DNA of 6,046 nt from RGIG4576 sp964606575 (GTDB lineage: Bacteria; Bacteroidota; Bacteroidia; Bacteroidales; Muribaculaceae), in the NCBI GenBank assembly GCA_964606575.1, contig CAZSHA010000095.1:1-6046 (forward strand), in the 5' to 3' direction. Shown piece by piece: positions 1-5,852 of this stretch. The notes below the pieces were generated by a model. It was not told the origin of the DNA and ran no database searches. It saw only the letters and a program-made list of their open reading frames with translations. The first letter of the stretch is position 1, and each line of letters opens with the position of its first letter. The translations under genes and the position numbers were made by a program.

Positions 1-52
1 GGGCCTAATTTATTTAATGTTTAGCCAGTCCCTAATTTTTATGGGACACTAA
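1..52 (+). mobile_element. possible right end of an insertion sequence, cut by the window edge
   Basis: Frame 1 reads GPNLFNV and stops at 22-24, which could be the last residues of a transposase. It is followed by about 28 bases containing a short inverted repeat, GTCCC at 32-36 and GGGAC at 43-47... (arms about 10 bases apart), resembling an IS terminus. Directly after this, from about 56, an acyltransferase reading frame begins in mid-domain with no start codon, as expected if an element had inserted into that gene. No target duplication or second end is visible because the window starts here, and the IS family cannot be named. The alternative is non-coding DNA beside a decayed gene. Confidence 0.3.
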
Positions 53-55
53 TGA

Positions 56-534
56 ACATCGGTATTTATTAGAAAATTTGGCGATTTTATCAATAGTTCA
101 GGAAAAGTAGTAATTGGGAATAACATCTATTTTGGTGTGAACTGCACGGTGTTGAAGGGTCAACGATAGGGGATAATTGTGTTATAGGAGCTCATTCTTT
201 AGTTGTTGGAAATATTCCTCCTAATTCGGTTGCGGCAGGTGTTCCTGCGCGTGTTATATGCACTATTGAAGAATATTATGAAAAAAGGAAAAATAAGGCG
301 ATAGAAGAGGCTCTTGAATATGCTAGAACTATTCAATCAGTAAAAGGTCGTAGACCTGTACTTAAGGATTTTACAGAAGAGTTTATATATTTTGTAGATA
401 AAAGGAATTTATCATTGTATAATGGTGCACCAATAAAGCGTCAATTACAAGAAGCATATGCTTCTTGGCTTGAACATCATAAGGCAAGATTTGAAAGCCT
501 TGATGAATTTTTGGCTGCTGCAGGGTTAGAATAA
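56..534 (+). pseudogene. hexapeptide-repeat acyltransferase remnant, 5' truncated and frameshifted
   Basis: This is the C-terminal part of a left-handed beta-helix (LbetaH) acyltransferase of the kind that O-acetylates surface polysaccharides. One frame (56-160) reads ...SGKVVIGNNIYFGVNCTVLKG and then meets a stop at 167-169. The next frame from 163 continues without loss of sense as TIGDNCVIGAHSLV...IPPNSVAAGVPARVI and runs to TAA at 532-534. Restoring one base near 160-162 (GGT-TCA-ACG rather than GGTCAACG) rejoins the hexads I-G-N-N, V-L-K-G-S-T, I-G-D-N-C-V. After the helix comes a charged tail (EEYYEKRKNKAIEEALEYAR..., ending FESLDEFLAAAGLE) that I recognise from acyltransferases in Bacteroidales capsule loci. 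No start codon exists: an in-frame TGA lies at 53-55 and the N-terminal part of the protein is absent. About 158 residues remain. The 3' part is otherwise intact, so decay is recent or the frameshift is a sequencing error. The polysaccharide substrate is unknown. Confidence 0.82.
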
Positions 535-540
535 TGGTAT

Positions 541-1359
541 TTATTTCAGTTTGAGGCGTTTTAATGTCGCAATATTTTCACCTGTTCCACTGAATAGGGC
601 AATCTCGTCGTCGGATATTTTCTTGCACGTCATAGTTTCTTCCAGAGCAACAAGTAGAGCCGTTTCTATTTGTATGTCAGGACACATTTTTCTGGTGGAT
701 ACTAATTGCTGGAATTCCACGCCCCAATCTTCTTCGGGGTTGATGTATAAAGTGCCATTGATGATATTGCATCCAGAATTACCATGTATCTTCATTTCTT
801 GGATGTCGATAACAAGCCTTACATTGTTGGATATTACGTTTTTGCCATTTATTGAGCTTACTGTCCATGCTCCGTTTAGGAAGTTTATATCCTTGTTTTT
901 TAAATGTAATAGCTGGTGACCTTTTTCATTCAATAATGTCAGGTAGCGGATACCATCTTTCTCGCTTAATTTATATGACACGGTTTCGTGTAGAGCTTTC
1001 ATTATAGAGCGTTCAGATGTGGCATTATGACATTCCATCATTGTTGTTATGACATTTAAGAATGTGATAGAGTTACTGCCTTCTGTGTGTATAGTTCCGT
1101 TTATTATGTTGCATCCGTTATTGCCATAAAATAGGCTATCCTTGAAATTAAATGTCAAAAATGCTCTTTCTCGGGTGCTTATTTCCTTATTCTTTAGAGT
1201 GAGCATAGTCCATTCACCCTGTAATTCTTTTGCTGGGTTAGAAGAATATGAAATCGTTATAGTCTTCTCTTTGCTGCATTGGCTTTCAGCTTCGGCTGAT
1301 GCGTAAAAAGACATTGCGGCAAGTGTAGCACATGCTATTATAGTATATAAAGTTTTCAT
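541..1359 (-). CDS. secreted protein with two tandem META (HslJ-like) domains
   Basis: A 272-residue exported protein of unknown biochemical role. Residues 1-24 (MKTLYTIIACATLAAMSFYASA) form a signal peptide, so it acts in the periplasm or envelope; Cys28 is not in a lipobox. Two META domains follow, about residues 46-155 and 161-268. Each opens with a Gly-x-Trp (LQGEW, LNGAW), carries the hallmark GN(N/S)GCNIINGT (around 79-89 and 193-203), and has a second cysteine before the helix (MMEC, Cys110; RKMC, Cys226). In this family, named after Leishmania Meta1 and E. coli HslJ, the domain is linked to stress and antibiotic tolerance, but its ligand is unknown. The start is placed at ATG 1357-1359; a TTG two codons upstream is possible but less likely. 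There is no Shine-Dalgarno. The stop lies 6 bp from the stop of the converging acyltransferase remnant, with no terminator between them. Domain assignment is confident, function is not. Confidence 0.88.
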   Translation of the reverse strand: MKTLYTIIACATLAAMSFYASAEAESQCSKEKTITISYSSNPAKELQGEWTMLTLKNKEISTRERAFLTFNFKDSLFYGNNGCNIINGTIHTEGSNSITFLNVITTMMECHNATSERSIMKALHETVSYKLSEKDGIRYLTLLNEKGHQLLHLKNKDINFLNGAWTVSSINGKNVISNNVRLVIDIQEMKIHGNSGCNIINGTLYINPEEDWGVEFQQLVSTRKMCPDIQIETALLVALEETMTCKKISDDEIALFSGTGENIATLKRLKLK

Positions 1360-1511
1360 TATCAATCGTCGTTGGATGTAAATATTTTCGGTAAAGTTAC
1401 GAAATTTTATGTAAAGAATACAGCAAGAGTAGGATTCATGAGTAAGAATTAAGTTTTAAATGTTGTTTTTACCTTTTTTTGGCATTTAAAAAGCCATATT
1501 AGTGTAAATAG

Positions 1512-1541
1512 GTTGCTTGTCGTTATTTTTTTGTACTTTTG
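1512..1541 (+). promoter_or_regulatory. Bacteroidota-type promoter for the SGNH hydrolase gene
   Basis: The -7 element TACTTTTG (1534-1541) matches the TAnnTTTG consensus exactly, and a GTTG at 1512-1515 stands 18 bp upstream as a -33 element. Transcription would start near 1548, giving a leader of about 30 nt before ATG 1581. The leader is AT-rich with no Shine-Dalgarno, as is usual in this phylum. The rest of the divergent spacer (1360-1511) contains no comparably good promoter for the minus-strand META gene; the nearest match on that strand is TAACTTTA, lacking a spaced TTTG. Confidence 0.7.
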
Positions 1542-1580
1542 TGATAAATTTGTTTAATCATCTAATAGTAAAATCCTAAA

Positions 1581-2672
1581 ATGAGAAAATTTGTAACGCT
1601 GTTATGTCTTTCGCTATTAATGATGGGCGGAGTTTCAGCAAAGGAGTTAAAACTGGTTTACCATGATGCTACTAAATTTCCACTTTATGGTTCGGCGGTG
1701 CAAGGCGATAGCTTAACATATACTAGAGTACCGTCATCGCTAAAAACAAAAGTGCGTAAAGAACTCTACGATTTAGGAACAAATACGGCTGGGTTGTTCA
1801 TTCGTTTTTCTTCGAATACTACCACAATGAAAGTGAAATGGAAGTCTACATTTAATGTTGAGATGAACCACATGACACCAGCAGGAATACGTGGATTTGA
1901 CATATATACTTTACAAGATGACAACACATGGGAGTTCGTTGGACCAGCTCGCCCTATAGTAAATAAGAAAAATAGTATTGGCTCTGTGTTTTCAGGTTTT
2001 AAATCTGAAATGAGGGAATACATGATGTATTTTCCTCTATATGATGGTGCCGACAGCTTATATATAGGTATAGATTCTACGGCGGTAATAGAATTACCTA
2101 AAGTGGATTTGCCTAAACGAGAGAAGCCTATAGTAATGTATGGTACTAGTATATTGCAAGGTGCTTGTGCTTCTCGACCTGGAATGTGTCATACGAATAT
2201 GATTGTGCGAGAATTGAATCGTGAGGTTTATAATTTCGGATTCAGCGGAAACGGGCGGTTGGATTTGGAAATTGCAGAGATTATGGCTGGTATCGATGCT
2301 GGATTGTATGTAATAGATTGCTCTCCGAACAATAAAGTTGAGCCTTTGAAAGAAAATATTGATCCTTTTTTCCAATTACTTCGCAAGAAACGTCCTGATG
2401 TGCCAGTTTTGTTTGTGGAAAATCCGATATTCCCGGAAACTTTGTTTAATATAGAGTCGGAAAAGATTATAAAAGAGAAAAATAAGGTATTGAGGGATTA
2501 TTATAATAAATTGAAGAAGTCGGGTGTTAAGAATATCTATTATTTTGAGGCTAAGGATATTCTTACTGAGGATAGAGAAGGTACTGTAGACGGCTATCAT
2601 TTTACTGATCTTGGTTTTAGACGTTTTACGGATAAGATACGCCCTGTTATCAAAAAGATAGCATTGAAATAA
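1581..2672 (+). CDS. secreted two-domain SGNH/GDSL hydrolase (probable carbohydrate esterase)
   Basis: A 363-residue exported esterase-like protein. Residues 1-20 are a signal peptide ending GVSA. Residues about 25-175 match the beta-sandwich N-terminal domain found ahead of SGNH domains in Bacteroidota (Pfam GxDLY type), with RKELYDLGTNTAGLFIRF and AGIRGFDIY. Residues about 180-360 form the SGNH hydrolase (Lipase_GDSL_3 type): block I is MYGTSILQGACASRPGM with nucleophile Ser190, block II is GFSGNGRLD (Gly223/225), block III is DCSPNN (Asn250/251), and block V is DGYHFTDLG with Asp337 and His340. All catalytic residues are present; GTS replaces the classical GDS, as is normal in this subfamily. 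Relatives are commonly deacetylases of plant or host glycans, but no SusC/D or glycoside hydrolase gene is next to it, so the substrate is inferred only as an acylated carbohydrate. Expression is probably monocistronic, from the promoter at 1512-1541 to the hairpin 24 bp after the stop. Confidence 0.92.
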   Translation: MRKFVTLLCLSLLMMGGVSAKELKLVYHDATKFPLYGSAVQGDSLTYTRVPSSLKTKVRKELYDLGTNTAGLFIRFSSNTTTMKVKWKSTFNVEMNHMTPAGIRGFDIYTLQDDNTWEFVGPARPIVNKKNSIGSVFSGFKSEMREYMMYFPLYDGADSLYIGIDSTAVIELPKVDLPKREKPIVMYGTSILQGACASRPGMCHTNMIVRELNREVYNFGFSGNGRLDLEIAEIMAGIDAGLYVIDCSPNNKVEPLKENIDPFFQLLRKKRPDVPVLFVENPIFPETLFNIESEKIIKEKNKVLRDYYNKLKKSGVKNIYYFEAKDILTEDREGTVDGYHFTDLGFRRFTDKIRPVIKKIALK

Positions 2673-2695
2673 ATTGAATATAAATAAGCATAGTA

Positions 2696-2742
2696 ACAAG
2701 AACCGTGTTTAAAATAAATTTTAGGCACTGTTCTTGTTTTTT
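2696..2742 (+). terminator. long hairpin terminator between convergent genes
   Basis: The arms ACAAGAACCGTG (2696-2707) and CACTGTTCTTGT (2726-2737) pair with one mismatch. The AT-rich interior (2708-2715 with 2718-2725) continues pairing through two U-G wobbles to a very tight loop, giving about 20 bp of stem followed by a run of six T at 2737-2742. The wobbles pair only in the plus-strand transcript, and only that strand has the T run, so it mainly ends the SGNH hydrolase message. It may also slow transcription arriving from the minus-strand gene, whose stop codon at 2741-2743 overlaps the T run. Confidence 0.85.
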
Positions 2743-3931
2743 AAAGTTCTTGCTTATCAAGAAATGTATGTAAGATAAATTGTGTTATTTCATCTTTCAG
2801 ATTGTTGCTGAATCCGATGATTGCGTTTCTGATAATACCGTTCTTGTCCACGATGAGAATGGTAGGTTCATTTGTGATTCCACATTGTGTGGCTAAACGT
2901 TGTGCGTTGAATAATACAGTGTAATCATCTGCTGTGTTTCCCATAATGTGCTTAATATGTTCTGTGTCTTTATCAGTATATAACGATAATGAAAGAACTT
3001 GAAAAGGGAGGTCGTTCAATGCGTTTGAAATCATTTTTACTGTTTCAGTACTCATGCTCTCGTTGCTATTTAGAAATGCTACTAACGAGGGGTGATAGGA
3101 TGAACCATTCCATATATATCGTTCGCCGGACAGTGATGGTAGGTTGAATAGAGGCAGTTTTTTCCCAATTAAAGCGTTAGCAGAAAAATTGCTTGTGCGA
3201 TTTTCTGAAAAAATATTTTCATAACGTTTGATAAGACATGCTTCGTTAATATTAATAAACTCGTCAAGTGGTGAGAATAAGACTTCAATTGTTTGCTCTC
3301 CTACGCTTCCTGGATTACTTATAATTAAGTAGTGATTTGGATTATTTGTTTCTGCGTCAAAGGTTAATTTCATTTCACGGTACAAATTGTAGTCAATATA
3401 TTCAGATATATATAAAACATCAGATTTTTTCCCGAAAACAATGGTATCTTGACTATAATGGAGTCGGTTCTCTTGATTGTTGGCCAACAAGTTGATTTGT
3501 TCGTTTAGTAAAGAAGGAACTAGTATGGCGAAAAGTCCTGATTTGTGAACTCCTGTCAGATTGCGTCGATTCTGTGAGGTGGAGCGGAATGGTAAAGAGT
3601 CTTGTTCCCAATGATACTCACGGAATTTTCCCCCAGAATAGTTGAAATAATTGCCGTCGAAATAGGAATAAATACTTTTTTTGTCAGTTGTATCACTAGA
3701 TTCAATGAGATATTTAATAGGGAGTAGTTTATCATTGACAGATGGCGCTGTGAATATCTTCACTGTATATTTCACATCTTCCTGCGTTATTGGTTGCGTA
3801 ACAATGAATTCCGCTTTAGCCGAATATTCTTTGTTGTTACCGATATTAAATTGTTGTATAGAATTGCTTTGTTGACTATATGAAATAAGGCATACATGCA
3901 ATAGCACTGAATATATAAAAATCCGTTTCAT
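2741..3931 (-). CDS. exported thioredoxin-fold (TlpA/redoxin-like) protein lacking the CXXC cysteines
   Basis: A 396-residue protein. ATG 3929-3931 is chosen because it gives a normal signal peptide (MKRIFIYSVLLHVCLISYSQ), whereas the upstream in-frame ATG adds eight residues ahead of it; there is no Shine-Dalgarno. Residues about 35-240 are beta-rich and resemble the LolA-like/DUF region that precedes thioredoxin domains in Bacteroidota. Residues about 255-390 are the thioredoxin-like domain: GKKLPLFNLPSLSGERY, a first strand SLVAFLNSNESMS where WCxxC is expected, and the cis-proline loop NEPTILIVDKNGIIR with Pro356. At the active site Glu291 and Ser294 stand where the two cysteines would be, and the mature protein holds only two cysteines in all (232, 350). 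It therefore cannot do classical dithiol exchange and may bind a partner or be a decayed oxidoreductase. It diverges from the 98-residue gene across a 121-bp spacer; I see no convincing promoter on its strand. Confidence 0.82.
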   Translation of the reverse strand: MKRIFIYSVLLHVCLISYSQQSNSIQQFNIGNNKEYSAKAEFIVTQPITQEDVKYTVKIFTAPSVNDKLLPIKYLIESSDTTDKKSIYSYFDGNYFNYSGGKFREYHWEQDSLPFRSTSQNRRNLTGVHKSGLFAILVPSLLNEQINLLANNQENRLHYSQDTIVFGKKSDVLYISEYIDYNLYREMKLTFDAETNNPNHYLIISNPGSVGEQTIEVLFSPLDEFININEACLIKRYENIFSENRTSNFSANALIGKKLPLFNLPSLSGERYIWNGSSYHPSLVAFLNSNESMSTETVKMISNALNDLPFQVLSLSLYTDKDTEHIKHIMGNTADDYTVLFNAQRLATQCGITNEPTILIVDKNGIIRNAIIGFSNNLKDEITQFILHTFLDKQEL

Positions 3932-4016
3932 ATTAATTAAACAAGTTAAAAACAAACGAAGTTTTTATTTAATGATAATTTTATTGCGTGGGCATAATAC
4001 GTGCCTATATGTGGGT

Positions 4017-4024
4017 TACTTTTG
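4017..4024 (+). promoter_or_regulatory. -7 promoter element for the small gene at 4053
   Basis: TACTTTTG matches the Bacteroidota -7 consensus TAnnTTTG exactly and is identical to the element before the SGNH gene. Transcription would start near 4031, leaving a short leader of about 22 nt. No TTTG lies at the right distance upstream (around 3994-3998), so either the -33 is weak or an activator is needed. Confidence 0.5.
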
Positions 4025-4037
4025 TATTGATTAATGT

Positions 4038-4044
4038 AGGAGGG
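4038..4044 (+). promoter_or_regulatory. strong ribosome binding site AGGAGGG
   Basis: A near-perfect Shine-Dalgarno sits 8 bases before ATG 4053 and fixes that start. In this window only this gene and the GGGtGRT gene have one; the other genes have A-rich leaders, as is common in Bacteroidota. Confidence 0.8.
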
Positions 4045-4052
4045 AACTGATT

Positions 4053-4349
4053 ATGACTGAATTAAAGACAATGAATCGGGAAGACAATGTATTTGCTACA
4101 TTGGTGGCAAAAGGTAAGACCTTGAAATCATTTTGCGGTAAGAATTTTAATAATTTAGGAGAATTGGTTAGAATGATGTGTGCGAATTGTGATGGTTATA
4201 GAGGTTTGGCTCAACTGAATATCCGTAACCAGTCACAAGGCTGGGGGGGTAATTTATTGTTAATGATTGATAATCGAAATACTAAAGTTGGAATGATTCA
4301 AACAACAGAACCGCAACGTGATGGATTGCAATATCGTTTTCCGTGGTGA
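4053..4349 (+). CDS. conserved-looking small protein of unknown function, 98 residues
   Basis: I do not recognise a named family. The protein has no signal peptide or membrane segment and is probably cytoplasmic. It starts MTELKTMNREDNVFATLVAKGKTL; about residues 12-62 look like a compact alpha/beta unit with TLKSFCGKNFNNLGELVRMM, then NCDGYRGLAQLNIRNQSQGWG, and a tail ending GLQYRFPW. Three cysteines are present (28, 43, 46); the last two form a C-x-x-C-like pair (MCANCDGY). The net charge is mildly positive and the 3' third is less structured in appearance. It is real on the evidence of a perfect -7 element, a strong Shine-Dalgarno at ideal spacing, and phylum-typical codon use throughout. 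It stands alone: its own promoter upstream and 149 bp before the next gene. It could be a regulator or nucleic-acid-associated small protein, but nothing in the sequence proves this. Confidence 0.75.
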   Translation: MTELKTMNREDNVFATLVAKGKTLKSFCGKNFNNLGELVRMMCANCDGYRGLAQLNIRNQSQGWGGNLLLMIDNRNTKVGMIQTTEPQRDGLQYRFPW

Positions 4350-4498
4350 TATGAAGATTTTTTAAAAAAGTCACAACTTTATGTGTCGGTATGTTGTTCT
4401 TATGGTGTATGCTGATAAATAAAGGTATATAAGTAACGTTAAAATTGTTAATGTGGAATTTAGATTATTAATCGAAATATAAATTAAAAGGAAAACGT

Positions 4499-4969
4499 AT
4501 GAAGAAGTTAATGTTTTTTGCCCTTGCATTAGGGCTTTTAGGCTCATGTGGAAATTCAAAGAGTGCCAAAGAACTGCTTGCTGCCGAAGATTCGCTAGCG
4601 GGTGATACGCTAATAGAAATAATAGGCGAGTGGGTTGAAGTGCCAGTTACAGGTGAGGATGTGTCGCAATCTCCTAAAACTGTGAAATTCAATCGTGATA
4701 ATACGATGGAAGGAACACCAGTTGAAAAGAAAGTGAAAAAAATGGCAATAACAAAGAATGTGAAGAATGCTAAGGACTCTGTGGCAGTGACGACAATGCT
4801 TTATCAAGCTTGGGATCAATTTGGTGACACTTTAACTATTATCGAACAGAGTGCGGTTGATCCTGAATTGCAAGATACTATTACTTGGGGTATCGTGTCT
4901 TTAACTAGTGATTCCTTGCAGTTGAATAGTCCTACACAAGGCACTAAAAATTATGTTCGTAAGAAGTAA
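4499..4969 (+). CDS. small lipocalin-like lipoprotein
   Basis: A 156-residue exported lipoprotein. Residues 1-16 are a signal sequence with lipobox LGSC, so Cys17 would be acylated and the protein anchored to a membrane; the residues after it (GNSKSAKE) lack an obvious acidic surface-export signal directly at +2. A short linker (18-38) leads to a single beta-barrel-like domain, about 40-155, which begins IIGEWVEV, has the FNRDNTMEG turn, and then alternating strands (SVAVTTMLYQAWDQFGDTLTII, DTITWGIVSLTSDSLQL) ending NYVRKK. This pattern of Gly-x-Trp opening and 'W...GDTL...I..LT.DSL.L' strands is that of the lipocalin-like lipoproteins common in Bacteroidota; ligands are unknown. The ATG at 4499 follows AAAAGGAAAACGT, at most a weak ribosome site. 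It may share the transcript of the gene upstream, as no good promoter or terminator is seen in 4350-4498. A strong terminator follows 18 bp after the stop. Confidence 0.85.
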   Translation: MKKLMFFALALGLLGSCGNSKSAKELLAAEDSLAGDTLIEIIGEWVEVPVTGEDVSQSPKTVKFNRDNTMEGTPVEKKVKKMAITKNVKNAKDSVAVTTMLYQAWDQFGDTLTIIEQSAVDPELQDTITWGIVSLTSDSLQLNSPTQGTKNYVRKK

Positions 4970-4986
4970 GAATTGAAAATTTTATT

Positions 4987-5024
4987 AAAAAAGGCTCATT
5001 CCATATTGTGGGATGAGCTTTTTT
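4987..5024 (+). terminator. intrinsic terminator after the lipoprotein gene
   Basis: GCTCATTCC (4995-5002, from G4994) pairs with GGGATGAGC (5010-5018), nine pairs with one U-G wobble and a 7-nt loop. It is flanked by six A on the left and six T on the right (5019-5024), which lengthen the stem and give a terminator usable from either strand. It isolates the Fe-S scaffold operon from the lipoprotein gene. Confidence 0.88.
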
Positions 5025-5038
5025 GTGTAATTTTACAC
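5025..5038. promoter_or_regulatory. 14-bp palindrome upstream of the Fe-S scaffold gene, possible operator
   Basis: GTGTAATTTTACAC is a perfect inverted repeat with 6-bp arms around a TT centre, directly after the terminator T run and 104 bp before ATG 5143. Its size and symmetry fit a dimeric repressor or CRP/FNR-like site. No canonical -7 element was found between it and the gene, so its link to the promoter is a guess; it could also simply extend the terminator structure. Confidence 0.3.
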
Positions 5039-5142
5039 TGATTATGACGTGGAGTGTGCATTCGCCGCATAAAACATCATAAGCGAGATATTAAAAGAGA
5101 GAAAAACAAACTATAAATTTAAAGATTTAAACGAAAACAATT

Positions 5143-5835
5143 ATGGTTTATTCACATGAAGTACAAGAAATGTGCTGTGTAAAGAAGGGTGCAAATCATC
5201 CATCAGCGCCAATTCCTGAAGAAGGAAAATGGGTTAGATCTAAAGAAATAAAAGATATTTCTGGTCTTACCCACGGTATCGGTTGGTGTGCTCCTCAACA
5301 AGGTGCATGTAAATTGACTCTTAATGTTAAAGAAGGTATTATCCAAGAGGCATTAGTTGAAACTATCGGATGTTCTGGTATGACACACTCAGCAGCAATG
5401 GCAAGTGAGGTTCTTCCTGGTAAGACTATCCTAGAGGCGTTGAACACTGATTTGGTGTGTGATGCTATCAATACAGCTATGCGTGAGTTGTTCTTGCAAA
5501 TTGTCTATGGTCGTACACAATCAGCTTTCTCAGAAGGCGGACTAGTTGTGGGTGCATCATTGGAAGATCTAGGCAAGGGTTTACGTAGCCAAGTAGGTAC
5601 TATGTTCGGTACATTGGCTAAGGGTCCTCGTTACTTGGAAATGGCTGAAGGTTATTGCACTCGTATGGCTCTTGATGAAGATAATCAAGTGATTGGTTAT
5701 GAGTTCCTTCACTTAGGTAAGTTCACTGACTTCTTGAAGAAGGGCGTTCCAGCAGAAGAAGCTCTACAACAAGCAAAAGGTCACTATGGTCGTTTTGATG
5801 AGGCTGCTAAATACATTGATCCACGTAAAGAATAA
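5143..5835 (+). CDS. NifU/IscU-like iron-sulfur cluster assembly scaffold protein, partner of GGGtGRT
   Basis: A 230-residue cytoplasmic protein, longer than classical IscU (about 130). It begins MVYSHEVQEMCCVKKGANHP and carries the NifU-N-like core at about 45-130: GIGWCAPQQGACKLTLNV (Cys49, Cys56), then EALVETIGCSGMTHSAAMASEVLPGKTILEAL with Cys77 in the GCSG position where IscU holds a cluster ligand. A conserved C-terminal half follows (GLRSQVGTMFGTLAKGPRYLEMAEGYCTRMALDEDNQVIGYEFLHLGKF), with Cys172. Cys11/12, 49, 56, 77 and 172 are candidate Fe-S or metal ligands. Annotation as a scaffold rests on homology only; cluster transfer by this branch has not, to my knowledge, been shown. The gene is the first of an operon: the GGGtGRT gene starts 17 bp after its stop. 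The ATG at 5143 follows an A-rich leader without a Shine-Dalgarno. Codons are strongly biased to GGT, CGT, CTT and GCA, unlike the neighbours, suggesting high expression. Confidence 0.9.
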   Translation: MVYSHEVQEMCCVKKGANHPSAPIPEEGKWVRSKEIKDISGLTHGIGWCAPQQGACKLTLNVKEGIIQEALVETIGCSGMTHSAAMASEVLPGKTILEALNTDLVCDAINTAMRELFLQIVYGRTQSAFSEGGLVVGASLEDLGKGLRSQVGTMFGTLAKGPRYLEMAEGYCTRMALDEDNQVIGYEFLHLGKFTDFLKKGVPAEEALQQAKGHYGRFDEAAKYIDPRKE

Positions 5836-5836
5836 T

Positions 5837-5843
5837 AAGGAGG
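5837..5843 (+). promoter_or_regulatory. ribosome binding site AAGGAGG for the GGGtGRT gene
   Basis: A full consensus Shine-Dalgarno lies in the 17-bp gap after the scaffold stop, 9 bases before ATG 5853. It decides that start and suggests independent, efficient translation of the second gene of the operon. Confidence 0.85.
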
Positions 5844-5852
5844 AATACAACT

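Noticed and set aside
551..919. 122-codon open frame on the plus strand inside the META gene
   Set aside because: It is antisense to a protein with two clear domain copies and a signal peptide, has no recognisable motif, no ribosome site and no promoter.
1487..1504. Small inverted repeat TGGC...GCCA in the divergent spacer
   Set aside because: Only four GC-containing pairs around a 9-base AT loop, with no T run in the useful place and no conserved context; chance is likely.
2094..2699. Two open frames on the minus strand within and after the SGNH hydrolase gene
   Set aside because: They are antisense to a gene whose catalytic blocks are all intact, are rich in Ile/Phe/Ser as expected of shadow frames, and lack start signals.
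4358..4369. TTTTTTAAAAAA after the 98-residue gene, as a terminator
   Set aside because: It is self-complementary but has no GC stem and no loop, so it is unlikely to stop transcription; treated as AT-rich spacer.
4371..4819. Three short minus-strand open frames around the lipoprotein gene
   Set aside because: They overlap the lipoprotein gene or AT-rich spacer, with low-complexity composition and no family resemblance.
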